Source of the DNA: Candidatus Hebobacterum abditum
GTDB taxonomy: Bacteria > Armatimonadota > Hebobacteria > Hebobacterales > Hebobacteraceae
DNA length: 53,163 nucleotides
NCBI GenBank assembly: GCA_029821875.1
Contig: JALGXW010000035.1
Span: 1-53,163, forward strand
Direction of reading: 5' to 3'
Below the pieces are notes generated by a model that saw only the letters and a program-made list of their open reading frames with translations, did not search any database and was not told where the DNA came from. A program made the position numbers and the translations under genes. Within the stretch, counting starts at the first letter, position 1, and each line of letters begins with the position of its first letter. Positions 39,620 to 47,860 of the stretch are shown here, piece after piece.

Positions 39620-41649
39620 AGCTGCGCCCGCTCGGCTGGCTGAAGAGGCTCAGCGCCGCGCTGCCGCGAGACGGCGGCGACGGCCACGCCGCGGAGACGG
39701 CGACGGCGAGCAGGCGCGTGATGCTGGTCGGCTCGCCGAATGTCGGCAAGAGCGTGATCTTCAACCACCTGACCGGCCGCTACGCGGTGGTGTCGAACTA
39801 CCCCGGCACGACGGTGGAGGTCTCCCGCGGCCACGCCCGCGTCCGCGACACGCTGCTCGAGGTGCTCGACAGCCCGGGCAGCTACTCGCTCGCGACGTTC
39901 TCCGAGGACGAGCGCGTCACCCAGCGGCTGCTGATGGAGGAGCCGCTCGACCTGGTGGTGCATGTCGCGGACGCCAAGAGCCTGCGGCGGATGCTGCCGC
40001 TGACGATCCAGCTCATCGAGGCCGGCGTGCCGCTCGTGCTCGACGTGAACATGATCGACGAGGCCGAGCGGGCCGGGCTGACGCTAGCGGCGGCGGTGCT
40101 GTCCCAGGAGCTCGGGCTGCCGGTGGCGGCGACGGCCGCGACGAGCGGGGAGGGGATGGAACGGCTGGAGGCGCTGCTCGACGGCGAGCCGCCGAAGCCG
40201 TCGGACTTCCGCATCGAGTATCCGGAGCCAATCGAATCGACCGCGGCCGCGATCGCGAGCCTGCTGCATGGCGACTACGGCATCACACGCCGCGCGGTCG
40301 CGCTGCTGCTCCTTCAGCGAGACCAGGGGGCCTGGGCGAGCCTGATGCAGCTCGACCCGGAGGCGCTGGTCGAGGTGGAGCGACTCGTGTCGGAAGCGGA
40401 GGCGGAGCGGAACCGCCCGCTGAGCTACGCCATCGCGGTTGCGCGGCATCAAGAGGCCGACCGCATCGCGAGGCGGGCGCTGGTGAGGCGGCCGGCGTCG
40501 GCGCGGAGGAGCTTCCGGCAGCTCCTCGGCGACCTGGCCATGCATCCGCTGGCCGGTATCCCGATCCTGGCGGCGGTGCTGTACTTCGGGCTCTATCTGT
40601 TCGTCGGGCGGCTCGGCGCGGGGGTGCTGGTTGACTGGCTCGACGGTCGGCTGTTCGGCGACCACATCAACCCGCCGCTGACAGCCTTCTTCACCCGGCT
40701 TGTTCCATGGCCGGTGGTGGCCGAGCTGTTCGTGGGCGAGTACGGCGTCGTGACGCTCGGACTGAGGTACGCCATTGCGATCGTGCTGCCACTGGTGGGG
40801 GCCTTCTTCCTGATGTTCGCGCTGCTCGAGGACAGCGGCTATCTGCCGCGGCTGGCGCTGCTGGTGGACCGCATCTTCAAGCGCATCGGTCTGTCGGGTC
40901 GGGCGGTGATCCCGATCGTGCTCGGGCTGGGGTGTGACACGATGGCGACGCTGGTGACCCGAGTCCTCCAGACGCGCCGGGAGCGGATCATCGCGACGTT
41001 CTTGCTGGCGCTGGCGATTCCGTGCTCGGCCCAGCTCGGCGTCATCCTCGGGCTACTCTCTGCCCGCCCGGTCGGGCTCGCAATCTGGGGCGGCGTCATC
41101 GCGGGGGTGTTCCTGCTCTCGGGTTTCCTCGCCGCGAAGCTGCTGCCGGGGGAGGCAGCGCGGTTCTACCTGGAGATACCGCCGATGCGGTGGCCCTCTC
41201 TGAAGAACGTAGCCACGAAGACGCTGGCGCGCCTGAAGTGGTACGCGGCCGAGATCATCCCGATCTTCCTCGCCGCGAGCGTGCTCATCTGGGTCGGTCA
41301 GATCACGCGGATCTTCGACCTCGCGCTGGCCGCGCTGCGGCCGGCGGTGAACGCCATCGGCTTGCCCGACGCGGCGGCGGACGCGTTTCTGTTCGGCTTC
41401 TTCCGGCGGGACTACGGCGCGGCCCGCATCTTCGACGTGCACTCCGGCGGCGCGATGTCGGGCGTGCCGCTGGTGGTAGCGATGGTGACGATCACACTCT
41501 TCGTGCCGTGTGTTGCGCAGTTCCTCGTGATGGTGAGGGAGCGAGGGGTGCGAGCGGCGGCGGCGGTGGGGGCGATCATCCTGCCGTTCGCGTTCGGGGC
41601 CGGCTACTTGCTGAACCTGATCCTCACGACACTTCACGTGCAGATATGA
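39616..41649 (+). CDS. feoB: Ferrous iron transporter FeoB
   Basis: A 677-residue FeoB, the inner-membrane GTPase and ferrous-iron channel. The G domain has G1 GSPNVGKS (residues 39-46), G2 YPGTTVEV, G3 DSPGSYS (DLPG is more usual) and G4 NMID. The membrane part begins near residue 310 (HPLAGIPILAAVLYFGLYLFVG), with the Gate motifs LGLGCDTMATLVTRVLQTRRERI and FFRRDYGAARIFDVHSGG and a terminal helix (AAAVGAIILPFAFGAGYLLNLIL). Start is GTG 39616, overlapping the regulator's stop by 4 bp. There is no separate FeoA or FeoC; FeoA-like domains are instead fused to the flanking DtxR-type proteins. Confidence 0.93.
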   Translation: MKLRPLGWLKRLSAALPRDGGDGHAAETATASRRVMLVGSPNVGKSVIFNHLTGRYAVVSNYPGTTVEVSRGHARVRDTLLEVLDSPGSYSLATFSEDERVTQRLLMEEPLDLVVHVADAKSLRRMLPLTIQLIEAGVPLVLDVNMIDEAERAGLTLAAAVLSQELGLPVAATAATSGEGMERLEALLDGEPPKPSDFRIEYPEPIESTAAAIASLLHGDYGITRRAVALLLLQRDQGAWASLMQLDPEALVEVERLVSEAEAERNRPLSYAIAVARHQEADRIARRALVRRPASARRSFRQLLGDLAMHPLAGIPILAAVLYFGLYLFVGRLGAGVLVDWLDGRLFGDHINPPLTAFFTRLVPWPVVAELFVGEYGVVTLGLRYAIAIVLPLVGAFFLMFALLEDSGYLPRLALLVDRIFKRIGLSGRAVIPIVLGLGCDTMATLVTRVLQTRRERIIATFLLALAIPCSAQLGVILGLLSARPVGLAIWGGVIAGVFLLSGFLAAKLLPGEAARFYLEIPPMRWPSLKNVATKTLARLKWYAAEIIPIFLAASVLIWVGQITRIFDLALAALRPAVNAIGLPDAAADAFLFGFFRRDYGAARIFDVHSGGAMSGVPLVVAMVTITLFVPCVAQFLVMVRERGVRAAAAVGAIILPFAFGAGYLLNLILTTLHVQI

Positions 41650-41689
41650 TCGTCTGCCATATGTCGACCAATGGAGGTTCGCCGAAGAT

Positions 41690-42427
41690 ATGAGCGCCAC
41701 TCCGATGAGCGAATACGATCTGACCGAAAGCGCAGAGGAGGTCCTCGCCCGCCTGTGGGTGGCGAAGGAGGAGCAGGACCGACCCTCGTGCCCGGTGGGC
41801 GAGCTGGGGACCGAGGACCGGGAGCGCGCCCTCGCGCAGCTCCTGGAGTCCGGCCTCGTGGAGCGGGAGGCCGATGTCGTGTCTCTCACTCACTCCGGCG
41901 AGGTGCAGGCCGAGTCCATCACCAGGCGGGAGCGGCTTGCCGAGCGGCTGCTGACCGACGTGCTGAACCTGGGAGAGGCGCAGGCGGCGGAGGCGGCCTG
42001 CCAGTTCGAGCACCACCTCCGCCGGGGAATCGACGACGAGATCTGCACGCTGCTCGGCCACCCGAGGGTGTGCCCCCACGGGAGCCCGATCCCACCGGGC
42101 GAGTGCTGTCGCGCCGGCACGCGGTCGGCGGGAAAGGTGATCTCCGCGCTGGCCGACATGACACCGGGCCAGGCGGGAGTCATCGCCTACATTCACGCGA
42201 CTCGGCGAGAGATGATGGAGAGGCTGCTGGCGATGGGCGCCGTGCCGGGGTCGAGCATCTCGCTGCTACAGCGGTCGCCGTCTTACGTCTTCCAGCTCGG
42301 CGAGGCCCAGATCGCCGTCGATCGCGAGACGGCACAGGATGTCTACGTGCGCATCACGGGACAGCGGCCGGCCCAGTCGGAGCCGGGGCAGCGATGGCGA
42401 CTGCGGAGGGGCCGCGGCCGTCGTTAG
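41690..42427 (+). CDS. Second DtxR-like protein with FeoA domain
   Basis: A 245-residue protein, third gene of the feo operon (40 nt after feoB). It resembles the first regulator: TESAEEVLARLWVAKEEQ, RRERLAERLLTDVLNLGEAQAAEAACQFEHHLRRGIDDEICTLLGHPRVCPHGSPIP, then a FeoA-type domain (SALADMTPGQAGVIAYIH ... LLAMGAVPGSSISLLQRSPSYVFQLGEAQIAVDRE). The N-terminal winged helix is shorter and less canonical than in the first copy (LGTEDRERALAQLLESGLVEREADVVSLTHSG), so DNA binding is less certain. It may serve FeoB as a fused FeoA. GGAGG lies 12-14 nt upstream of the ATG. It converges with the S55 protein gene; the stop codons overlap. Confidence 0.85.
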   Translation: MSATPMSEYDLTESAEEVLARLWVAKEEQDRPSCPVGELGTEDRERALAQLLESGLVEREADVVSLTHSGEVQAESITRRERLAERLLTDVLNLGEAQAAEAACQFEHHLRRGIDDEICTLLGHPRVCPHGSPIPPGECCRAGTRSAGKVISALADMTPGQAGVIAYIHATRREMMERLLAMGAVPGSSISLLQRSPSYVFQLGEAQIAVDRETAQDVYVRITGQRPAQSEPGQRWRLRRGRGRR

Positions 42428-45400
42428 CCGGTCCGCTCCTCGCCTTTGGCCTCGTCGTCGTCGTCATCATCTTCGTCGTCGTCATCCCCGTCGTCATCCG
42501 CGTCGTCGTCATCCGCGTCGTCGTCGTCCGCGGGGTGCTCTGCTTCCTCGCCCTCAGCCTCCTCGTCTTCGGCGTCGTCGTCCTCCCCCTCCTCCTCCGC
42601 TTCCTCATCCGCCTCTTCTTCCTCGTCGGCCTCGACGGTCACCTCGACGCTGTCGGTCGCGAGGTTGCCGGCCGCGTCGAAGGCGCGCACTTCGAGTTTG
42701 TGCTCGCCCGCGTCGAGAGGGGCGGTCTCGATGGCCACTTCGGCGACGGTGCTCTCAACCAGCGAGAGCGGAGCCGACTCCCATTCCTCATCGCCCACGC
42801 GATACTCGATGCTCTGTATCGGCGACAGCTCGTCGAAGGCCATGCCCGCGACCGAGGCGCGCCGCTCGTCGTCGACCGCGAGGGAGCCTCGGAAGAGCAC
42901 GAGCGAAGGGGCGGTGTTATCGACCCAGACAACGAAGCCCGCGTCGGCCGTCTCGGGGCTGTCGGGGGAGCCGAGGCGGTCGCTGGCGGTCACGCGCAAG
43001 AGATAGCTGCCGTCGTCCTGCTCCTCCGTATCCCACTCGTGCTTCGTCTCACGCAGGTCCTCGGCGATATCCTCCCAGCTCTCACCGAGGTCAGACGAAA
43101 CCTCGACATCGTAGCAGAGCGTGTCCTTGTCCGGATCTCGGGCCTGCCACTTGAGCTCGTGCTTCTTGGCGAGCCGCTGGCCCGGCTCGGGGCTGCGGAC
43201 CACCAGCATCGGGGGCCGGTTCTGCTGGCGCCCCGATACGCTGACCTGACGAACCACTGGCGTGATCTCCGCGTTGTCCGTGCTGAGCGAGAGCCGATAT
43301 TGGAGGTAGCGCGCCGCCGGGCTGGCGATTCCCCCACCCGCGGTCGGCGCCCAGGCGCTCCAGTGATCCCCGGGATCGGGGGAGTCCCCCGAGCGCGTCT
43401 CCGCGCTCACCGCCGTTCCGTCGGGAATGTCAGCGGCCCACGTCACCCGCCCCCACTGCGTCACACGCTCCGCGTCGAGCGGCGATGACTCGACCGTGCC
43501 CGACTCCGCGAGCTCCGGCCCGAACCTGCGCAGCACGGCCGGCCCGGAGGTCGCCACGTAGAGCGCTCCCTGGGCCTCCGCGATGGCGGTGGCCGCGCCG
43601 GAATCGGGGCGGAAGATCAGCTCGGGATTCCGATCCTCGCCGGCCCGGAGCACGAGCCCGGCCGGCCCCGTGGCGGCGACCGGCGTCCCGTCCGGCAGCA
43701 GAGCGAGGCCGAAGACCGTGCGCTGGCCCGTCCCGAAGTGCAGCGACTGCACGCCGCCGGGCGGAATGCGGATCACCTGTCCCCCGGGCGACGAGGAGGC
43801 GAAGAGGACGCCGTCGGCATCGAGCACGAGTGAGTCCACCGAGCTGCCAGGCGCCTGTGCGATGGCGGTTGCAGCGCCGTGCGGCGACACCCGATAGATC
43901 ACCCCGATGTCCGAGGTGCCCGCATAGAGCTCCCCGCTCTCCGCCCGCGCCAACGACAGGACGTTCGTCGCAGGCAGCTCGGCGAGGGTCGCAGCTGCGC
44001 CATCCGCGCCCACCTCGAAGATCTTCGCGGGCGATCCCGTGCCCGCGAGGACGCTCGCGTCCGGGGCGACTACGAGCGACCAGACATATGTTCCGTCGGA
44101 GTCGAACAGCAGCTCGCCCTCGCCCTCGGGGCTGATGCGGAAGACCTTGCCGCCCGGCGAGGTCCCCGCGTAAACCTCGCCCGCGGGGCCGATGGCGAGC
44201 GCGTGGACATTCATCTCGCCGGCGTCGAAGAACTCGGCGACCTCACCGTCGGCCTCCACCCGGAATATCTTGCCCTCGCTTCCAGTCCCCAGATAGACCG
44301 TCCCCTCCCGCGGCGCCAGGCACCATACGACATGGGCCGGGATCTCCGCCAAGTCGGCCCGAGCCAGCGACAGGGACAGCGACCCATCTGCCGCGAGAGC
44401 GATGTTCTCCAGCTCCGCCTCCGCGTAGTCGGCCGCTCTGCTTTGCGTCCAGGCCTCCGGGCCGCGGGTGAGTGCCTCCGGCTCTTCCTCTTCATTGTTG
44501 TCGCCGCGGTTGGGTCCAGGCGGCCTCGGCGCGGCGAGGCCGTGGGGCGGCCAGGCGCCCGTCTCCACTGAGAGCTGAGCCGCGCGGAGGTCGTCGGCGG
44601 CCGCTGCTTCCTCCGGCTCCGCCGGAGGCTCTGCCCCCTCCGGCGGCTTCGGGGGCCCGGGGCCCCGAATCGGGCTCTTCACAGGCAGGGTCACGGCCTG
44701 TCGTCCTCTGAGGACCCACTCCGTGGGCGCGACCACCTTGACGACCGATGGCATGGGCCGGAGGTCGGTCGGGCGCGTTGCGGCCAGCGCGTCGATGGCG
44801 CTCCGGGGGAGGTCGGGCAGCTCCTCGCCGAGCATCGTGGCCCCGCCTCGGGGAAGGGCCGCCTGGAGGACGAGGTCCGAGTTTACCTCCCGCGACAGAT
44901 ATCGGTCTACGAGCTGGTCGAGGTTGATGGGGGCAGGCCTGGGCGCGCCGATAGTGTTGCGGACCTCCCCGACGTCGCGCCCACCACTGATGACGACTCG
45001 TACCCGGCCCTGCGGCAGGTCGGGGGGCAGCGACAACGTGAGCGGGATCTCGACCGGGTCCTCGCCGTAGGGCCGCACCGTGACCCTGAAGATTGCCTCC
45101 TCGCCGGCCTCGGCGTGGGGCTGATCCAACGTGACCCGCTCGATGGCGGCCGTCTTGCGCTGCTCGCGTGTGCGCACTCTCACCCGCACCTGATCGAGAC
45201 GCATGCTGCCGAACTGGTTCTCCATGAAACTCATCAGCGGCATCACGACGGGCCCGGCGGCGGCGGCGGCCGCGTCTATGGGGCTGTACTCCACGTCCTC
45301 CCGGACGATCTTCCTGCCCTCGGCCTCGATCTCCACCGTGACATGCGCCATGCCGCGGGCAATACGCCCTCGCGCTTCGTCTACGGCGGTGACCACCGAG

Positions 45401-46470
45401 GAGGCCACCAGCCCCGGGGTCATCCGGCGGAGCCGCGCTACCTCCACGTTGAAGCTGCTGGCCAGGCCCAGACTCTCGTCCTCCACCTCGATCGTCACCG
45501 GTATCATGTCGGCCTGCCCGCCGATCGCGCCCGCGACCGCGGCCCGCTGATCGCTGTAGACGCGACCGACGACCTGGGTGGGAGACATGATCTTGTTGGA
45601 GATCTGCAAGCTCGGTATGATGTCGTACACATATCCGCCCGTCATCGGCAGATCGACATCGCCGCGCTGGAAGAGGGGGTGGCCGAAGGCGAGCACCCGG
45701 TCGCCCTCGACCATCGTCAACGTGCCGAGCGCGGTGAGGTCCAGGTCCCCGCCCACGAGTCTCGCCCCGAGCGCGGCGCCGGGCAGGAGAGGCGGCCGCA
45801 GGTTCAGTTCGGCCCCCGCGCCCCCAGCCGCGACCCGCAGACCATAGGGCGCGAGCTGCTCCCGCAGCCTCGCCAGGCCGCGGGCATTGAACCCCGATGC
45901 TTGCACCAGGCCGCCCAACGGGACAAGCGTCATCACGCCGGGGGGATCGGGCTCGACCGAGGGCGCGGCGGAGACCTGCACGCGCCCGATCACCGACCCA
46001 TCCACGCGCACGAGCGCCGATGGCCGCCCGCTCGCGGCCTGAGCTTCCCGCCCCTGCGCGGGCCTGCCGTCGAGGGCCTCGAGCATATCCTCGATGGGTT
46101 GAATGCCCGCAATCGGCTCCTTGCTCCACGGCCAAGCGTAGGCGATGGCACCGGCAAGGCGTCCGCCTATGTAGACCGGGCTCCCGCTCATTCCGCCTAT
46201 GACGCCGCTCTTGCGCCGCACGACCGGCCCGTCGAGAACCTTGCCCAGGATGACGCTCCTGGTGCCGTCGAACTTCGGCACAACCGCGAGGATCTCCAGA
46301 CGGAAGGACTCGATCTTCGTGCCGCGGAAGACGGACTTGGCCGTCGCTATCTGCCCGGGGCGGACCTCTGACAGGGGGCAGATGTTCCTCGCGGTTTCCG
46401 GCCGGAGGGGCGCGCTGGAGACGACCAGCGCGAGCAGGAGGAAGAGGGACGATCGGACACAACGAATCAT
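42424..46470 (-). CDS. Large exported S55 (SpoIVB-type) protein with propeller and acidic tail
   Basis: A 1,348-residue exported protein. A signal peptide (SSLFLLLALVVSSA) is followed by an S55 domain with KSGVIGGMSGSPVYIGGRLAGAIAYAW (catalytic-Ser region, Ser95/Ser97) and DRVLAFGHPLFQRG (His264), as in SpoIVB-type serine peptidases. The middle has a Pro-rich linker (residues about 600-670) and a six-bladed propeller-like region (VYLGTGSEGKIFRVEADGEVAEFF, VYAGTSPGGKVFRISPEGEGELLF, and so on). Next come fibronectin/Ig-like segments (RSPEPGQRLAKKHELKWQARDPD ... DRLGSPDSPETADAGFVVWVDNTAPSLVLF). The last about 75 residues are Asp/Glu-rich. The role may be surface sensing or processing; the tail may bind calcium. 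Confidence 0.85.
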   Translation of the reverse strand: MIRCVRSSLFLLLALVVSSAPLRPETARNICPLSEVRPGQIATAKSVFRGTKIESFRLEILAVVPKFDGTRSVILGKVLDGPVVRRKSGVIGGMSGSPVYIGGRLAGAIAYAWPWSKEPIAGIQPIEDMLEALDGRPAQGREAQAASGRPSALVRVDGSVIGRVQVSAAPSVEPDPPGVMTLVPLGGLVQASGFNARGLARLREQLAPYGLRVAAGGAGAELNLRPPLLPGAALGARLVGGDLDLTALGTLTMVEGDRVLAFGHPLFQRGDVDLPMTGGYVYDIIPSLQISNKIMSPTQVVGRVYSDQRAAVAGAIGGQADMIPVTIEVEDESLGLASSFNVEVARLRRMTPGLVASSVVTAVDEARGRIARGMAHVTVEIEAEGRKIVREDVEYSPIDAAAAAAGPVVMPLMSFMENQFGSMRLDQVRVRVRTREQRKTAAIERVTLDQPHAEAGEEAIFRVTVRPYGEDPVEIPLTLSLPPDLPQGRVRVVISGGRDVGEVRNTIGAPRPAPINLDQLVDRYLSREVNSDLVLQAALPRGGATMLGEELPDLPRSAIDALAATRPTDLRPMPSVVKVVAPTEWVLRGRQAVTLPVKSPIRGPGPPKPPEGAEPPAEPEEAAAADDLRAAQLSVETGAWPPHGLAAPRPPGPNRGDNNEEEEPEALTRGPEAWTQSRAADYAEAELENIALAADGSLSLSLARADLAEIPAHVVWCLAPREGTVYLGTGSEGKIFRVEADGEVAEFFDAGEMNVHALAIGPAGEVYAGTSPGGKVFRISPEGEGELLFDSDGTYVWSLVVAPDASVLAGTGSPAKIFEVGADGAAATLAELPATNVLSLARAESGELYAGTSDIGVIYRVSPHGAATAIAQAPGSSVDSLVLDADGVLFASSSPGGQVIRIPPGGVQSLHFGTGQRTVFGLALLPDGTPVAATGPAGLVLRAGEDRNPELIFRPDSGAATAIAEAQGALYVATSGPAVLRRFGPELAESGTVESSPLDAERVTQWGRVTWAADIPDGTAVSAETRSGDSPDPGDHWSAWAPTAGGGIASPAARYLQYRLSLSTDNAEITPVVRQVSVSGRQQNRPPMLVVRSPEPGQRLAKKHELKWQARDPDKDTLCYDVEVSSDLGESWEDIAEDLRETKHEWDTEEQDDGSYLLRVTASDRLGSPDSPETADAGFVVWVDNTAPSLVLFRGSLAVDDERRASVAGMAFDELSPIQSIEYRVGDEEWESAPLSLVESTVAEVAIETAPLDAGEHKLEVRAFDAAGNLATDSVEVTVEADEEEEADEEAEEEGEDDDAEDEEAEGEEAEHPADDDDADDDDADDDGDDDDEDDDDDDEAKGEERTG
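42440..42650 (-). repeat. Trinucleotide-rich low-complexity tract (acidic tail)
   Basis: Dense GTC/ATC/TCC repeats on the plus strand encode runs of Asp and Glu at the C-terminus of the S55 protein (for example DDDDADDDDADDDGDDDDED). Such tracts are prone to slippage and could vary in length between strains. Confidence 0.85.
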
Positions 46471-46594
46471 GGGCTGTATCTCCGGGGTGAGAAGCGGACA
46501 GAGAATAGCATCTTACCCCGAGGGGGTCAAGGCGATTGCGGGGAAGCCTTCCTGAGCGTGGGGATCATCATTGGGACTCGTGGGGAGGTCTCAG

Positions 46595-47431
46595 ATGAGC
46601 GAGTTCGAGGACGAGAGCGGCGAGTCGGCCGAGAAACTATCGGACCGGGCAGAGGGGTTCATCCAACGCCTCTATCGCGATCCGCGCTATCTGCTGCTCG
46701 GCAAGATCGAGCGCTTCGGAAGGGAGCTCATATCGTTTGTCGAGGGCTGCACCGTCGTCTCCGCCACGGGCGAGGTGAAGGGGCAGGCGCTCCTCAACGC
46801 GGAGTATGAGCTCAGCGGGCGGCCGGACGGCGAGCGGCCCTACGAGAAGGAGTCGCTCGTCGACCATTATCTCTCCCGGCGAAGGGAGAGAAGCGCATCG
46901 GTCAGCGAGGAGGACCTGGCGGCTCTTCGCGACGAGTCGTGGCAGTACTACGTGCGCCGGAACTTCGCCTTCCTCCTCGAAGAGTTCGCTCAGGCCAGGG
47001 ACGACGCCGAGCACAACCTCACCATCTGGAATCTCGTCGATCAGTCGGAGATCGGCGAGGACCTCAAGTGGTCGTACCTGCGGTGGTGGCCGTGGATCGA
47101 GCGCGACCGGGCGATCGCGCAGGCCCTCTCGTGTCTCCGGCAGGGGCAGACGGAGGCGGCGGCGACGGAGCTCTACCGGGTGCGGCGCAGCATCGAGCAG
47201 TATGGCGAGCGGCACGCATCGCAGTACGCCAGGGAGGGCGAGGAAGGGGCATCGCTCTGCACACAGATGTGCCAGCACATCTCCAATCTCGTGGAGATCC
47301 TGAGAGAGGACGAGGGGCTCCCCGTGTCCACGGAAGAGCAGTTGGACGAGGCCCTCACCCGAGGCGACGGCGAGGAGGTCGAGCGGCTGCGCAAGGAAAT
47401 GATCCGGCGAGCGGTCGGCGAGGGCGACTAG
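46595..47431 (+). CDS. Hypothetical soluble helical protein
   Basis: A 278-residue protein that I cannot place in a family. Start ATG 46595 (MSEFEDES) has GGGGAGG 7-8 nt upstream. It is rich in Glu, Arg and Ala and predicted helical: RDPRYLLLGKIERFGRELISFVEG, then SWQYYVRRNFAFLLEEFAQARDDAEHNLTIWNLVDQ, DLKWSYLRWWPWIERDRAIAQALSCL and TEEQLDEALTRGDGEEVERLRKEMI. There is no signal peptide or membrane segment. It diverges from the S55 gene across 124 bp with no obvious promoter pair. Confidence 0.7.
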   Translation: MSEFEDESGESAEKLSDRAEGFIQRLYRDPRYLLLGKIERFGRELISFVEGCTVVSATGEVKGQALLNAEYELSGRPDGERPYEKESLVDHYLSRRRERSASVSEEDLAALRDESWQYYVRRNFAFLLEEFAQARDDAEHNLTIWNLVDQSEIGEDLKWSYLRWWPWIERDRAIAQALSCLRQGQTEAAATELYRVRRSIEQYGERHASQYAREGEEGASLCTQMCQHISNLVEILREDEGLPVSTEEQLDEALTRGDGEEVERLRKEMIRRAVGEGD

Positions 47432-47479
47432 CCCCATGCCCGTCGCTGCCCCGCGTTGCGGGGACGCGACACCGTTGCC

Positions 47480-47508
47480 TTGACGACGAAACGCATGCCC
47501 GGTAGAAT
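47480..47508 (+). promoter_or_regulatory. Promoter of the YtxH gene
   Basis: -35 TTGACG at 47480-47485, 17-nt spacer, -10 TAGAAT at 47503-47508. The leader to 47545 is about 30 nt. Confidence 0.8.
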
Positions 47509-47544
47509 GCTGCCGGAACCGAATCAACGGGAGGCGAGACAGAC

Positions 47545-47745
47545 ATGAGAAGCGGCGACTTCATGGCCGGCATACTGGTGGGCGTGCTCATTGGTGGGGC
47601 GCTGGGTCTTCTCTTCGCTCCGGAGACCGGCGAGGAGACTCGAGAGCTGGTGGCGGAGAAGGCGCGCAAGCTGAAGGAGGCGGCAGCCGAGAAAGGCCGC
47701 ACCATGCTCCACAGGGGAGAGGGAGAGGAAGAAGAGGAGAAGTAG
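47545..47745 (+). CDS. YtxH-domain protein
   Basis: A 66-residue YtxH-like protein: one N-terminal membrane helix (MAGILVGVLIGGALGLLFAP) followed by the family's TGEETRELVAEKARKLKEAAAEKGR amphipathic helix and a Glu-rich tail (EGEEEEEK). In other bacteria YtxH proteins are stress-induced and membrane-associated, but the function is unclear. It has a strong promoter and GGAGG 10 nt before ATG 47545; ATG 47563 is a possible second start. Confidence 0.85.
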   Translation: MRSGDFMAGILVGVLIGGALGLLFAPETGEETRELVAEKARKLKEAAAEKGRTMLHRGEGEEEEEK

Positions 47746-47795
47746 CCTCTTCGGAGACGCACCAGTCCTCTCGACTGGGCATCTCGCTGAGAGGA

Positions 47796-47824
47796 ATCGG
47801 GCAGGCCCCGCGGGCCTGTCCGAT
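47796..47824. terminator. Bidirectional terminator hairpin between ytxH-like gene and pheT
   Basis: A 13-bp inverted repeat, ATCGGGCAGGCCC at 47796-47808 and GGGCCTGTCCGAT at 47812-47824 (one G-T pair), with a CGC loop, between convergent genes. A second smaller repeat (CCAGT/ACTGG) precedes it. Confidence 0.65.
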
Positions 47825-47860
47825 CGTGGTTTGGCGTGCCTGTCGGACTCCGGCGCCCCT

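Noticed and set aside
42440-42650. CRISPR-like repeat
   Set aside because: The periodicity is trinucleotide and stays in frame as Asp/Glu codons; there are no spacers of constant length.
41671-43488. A 605-codon plus-strand frame over the second DtxR-like gene and the end of the S55 gene
   Set aside because: Wrong frame for the DtxR-like protein; its hydrophobic part is merely the complement of the Asp/Glu repeat tract.
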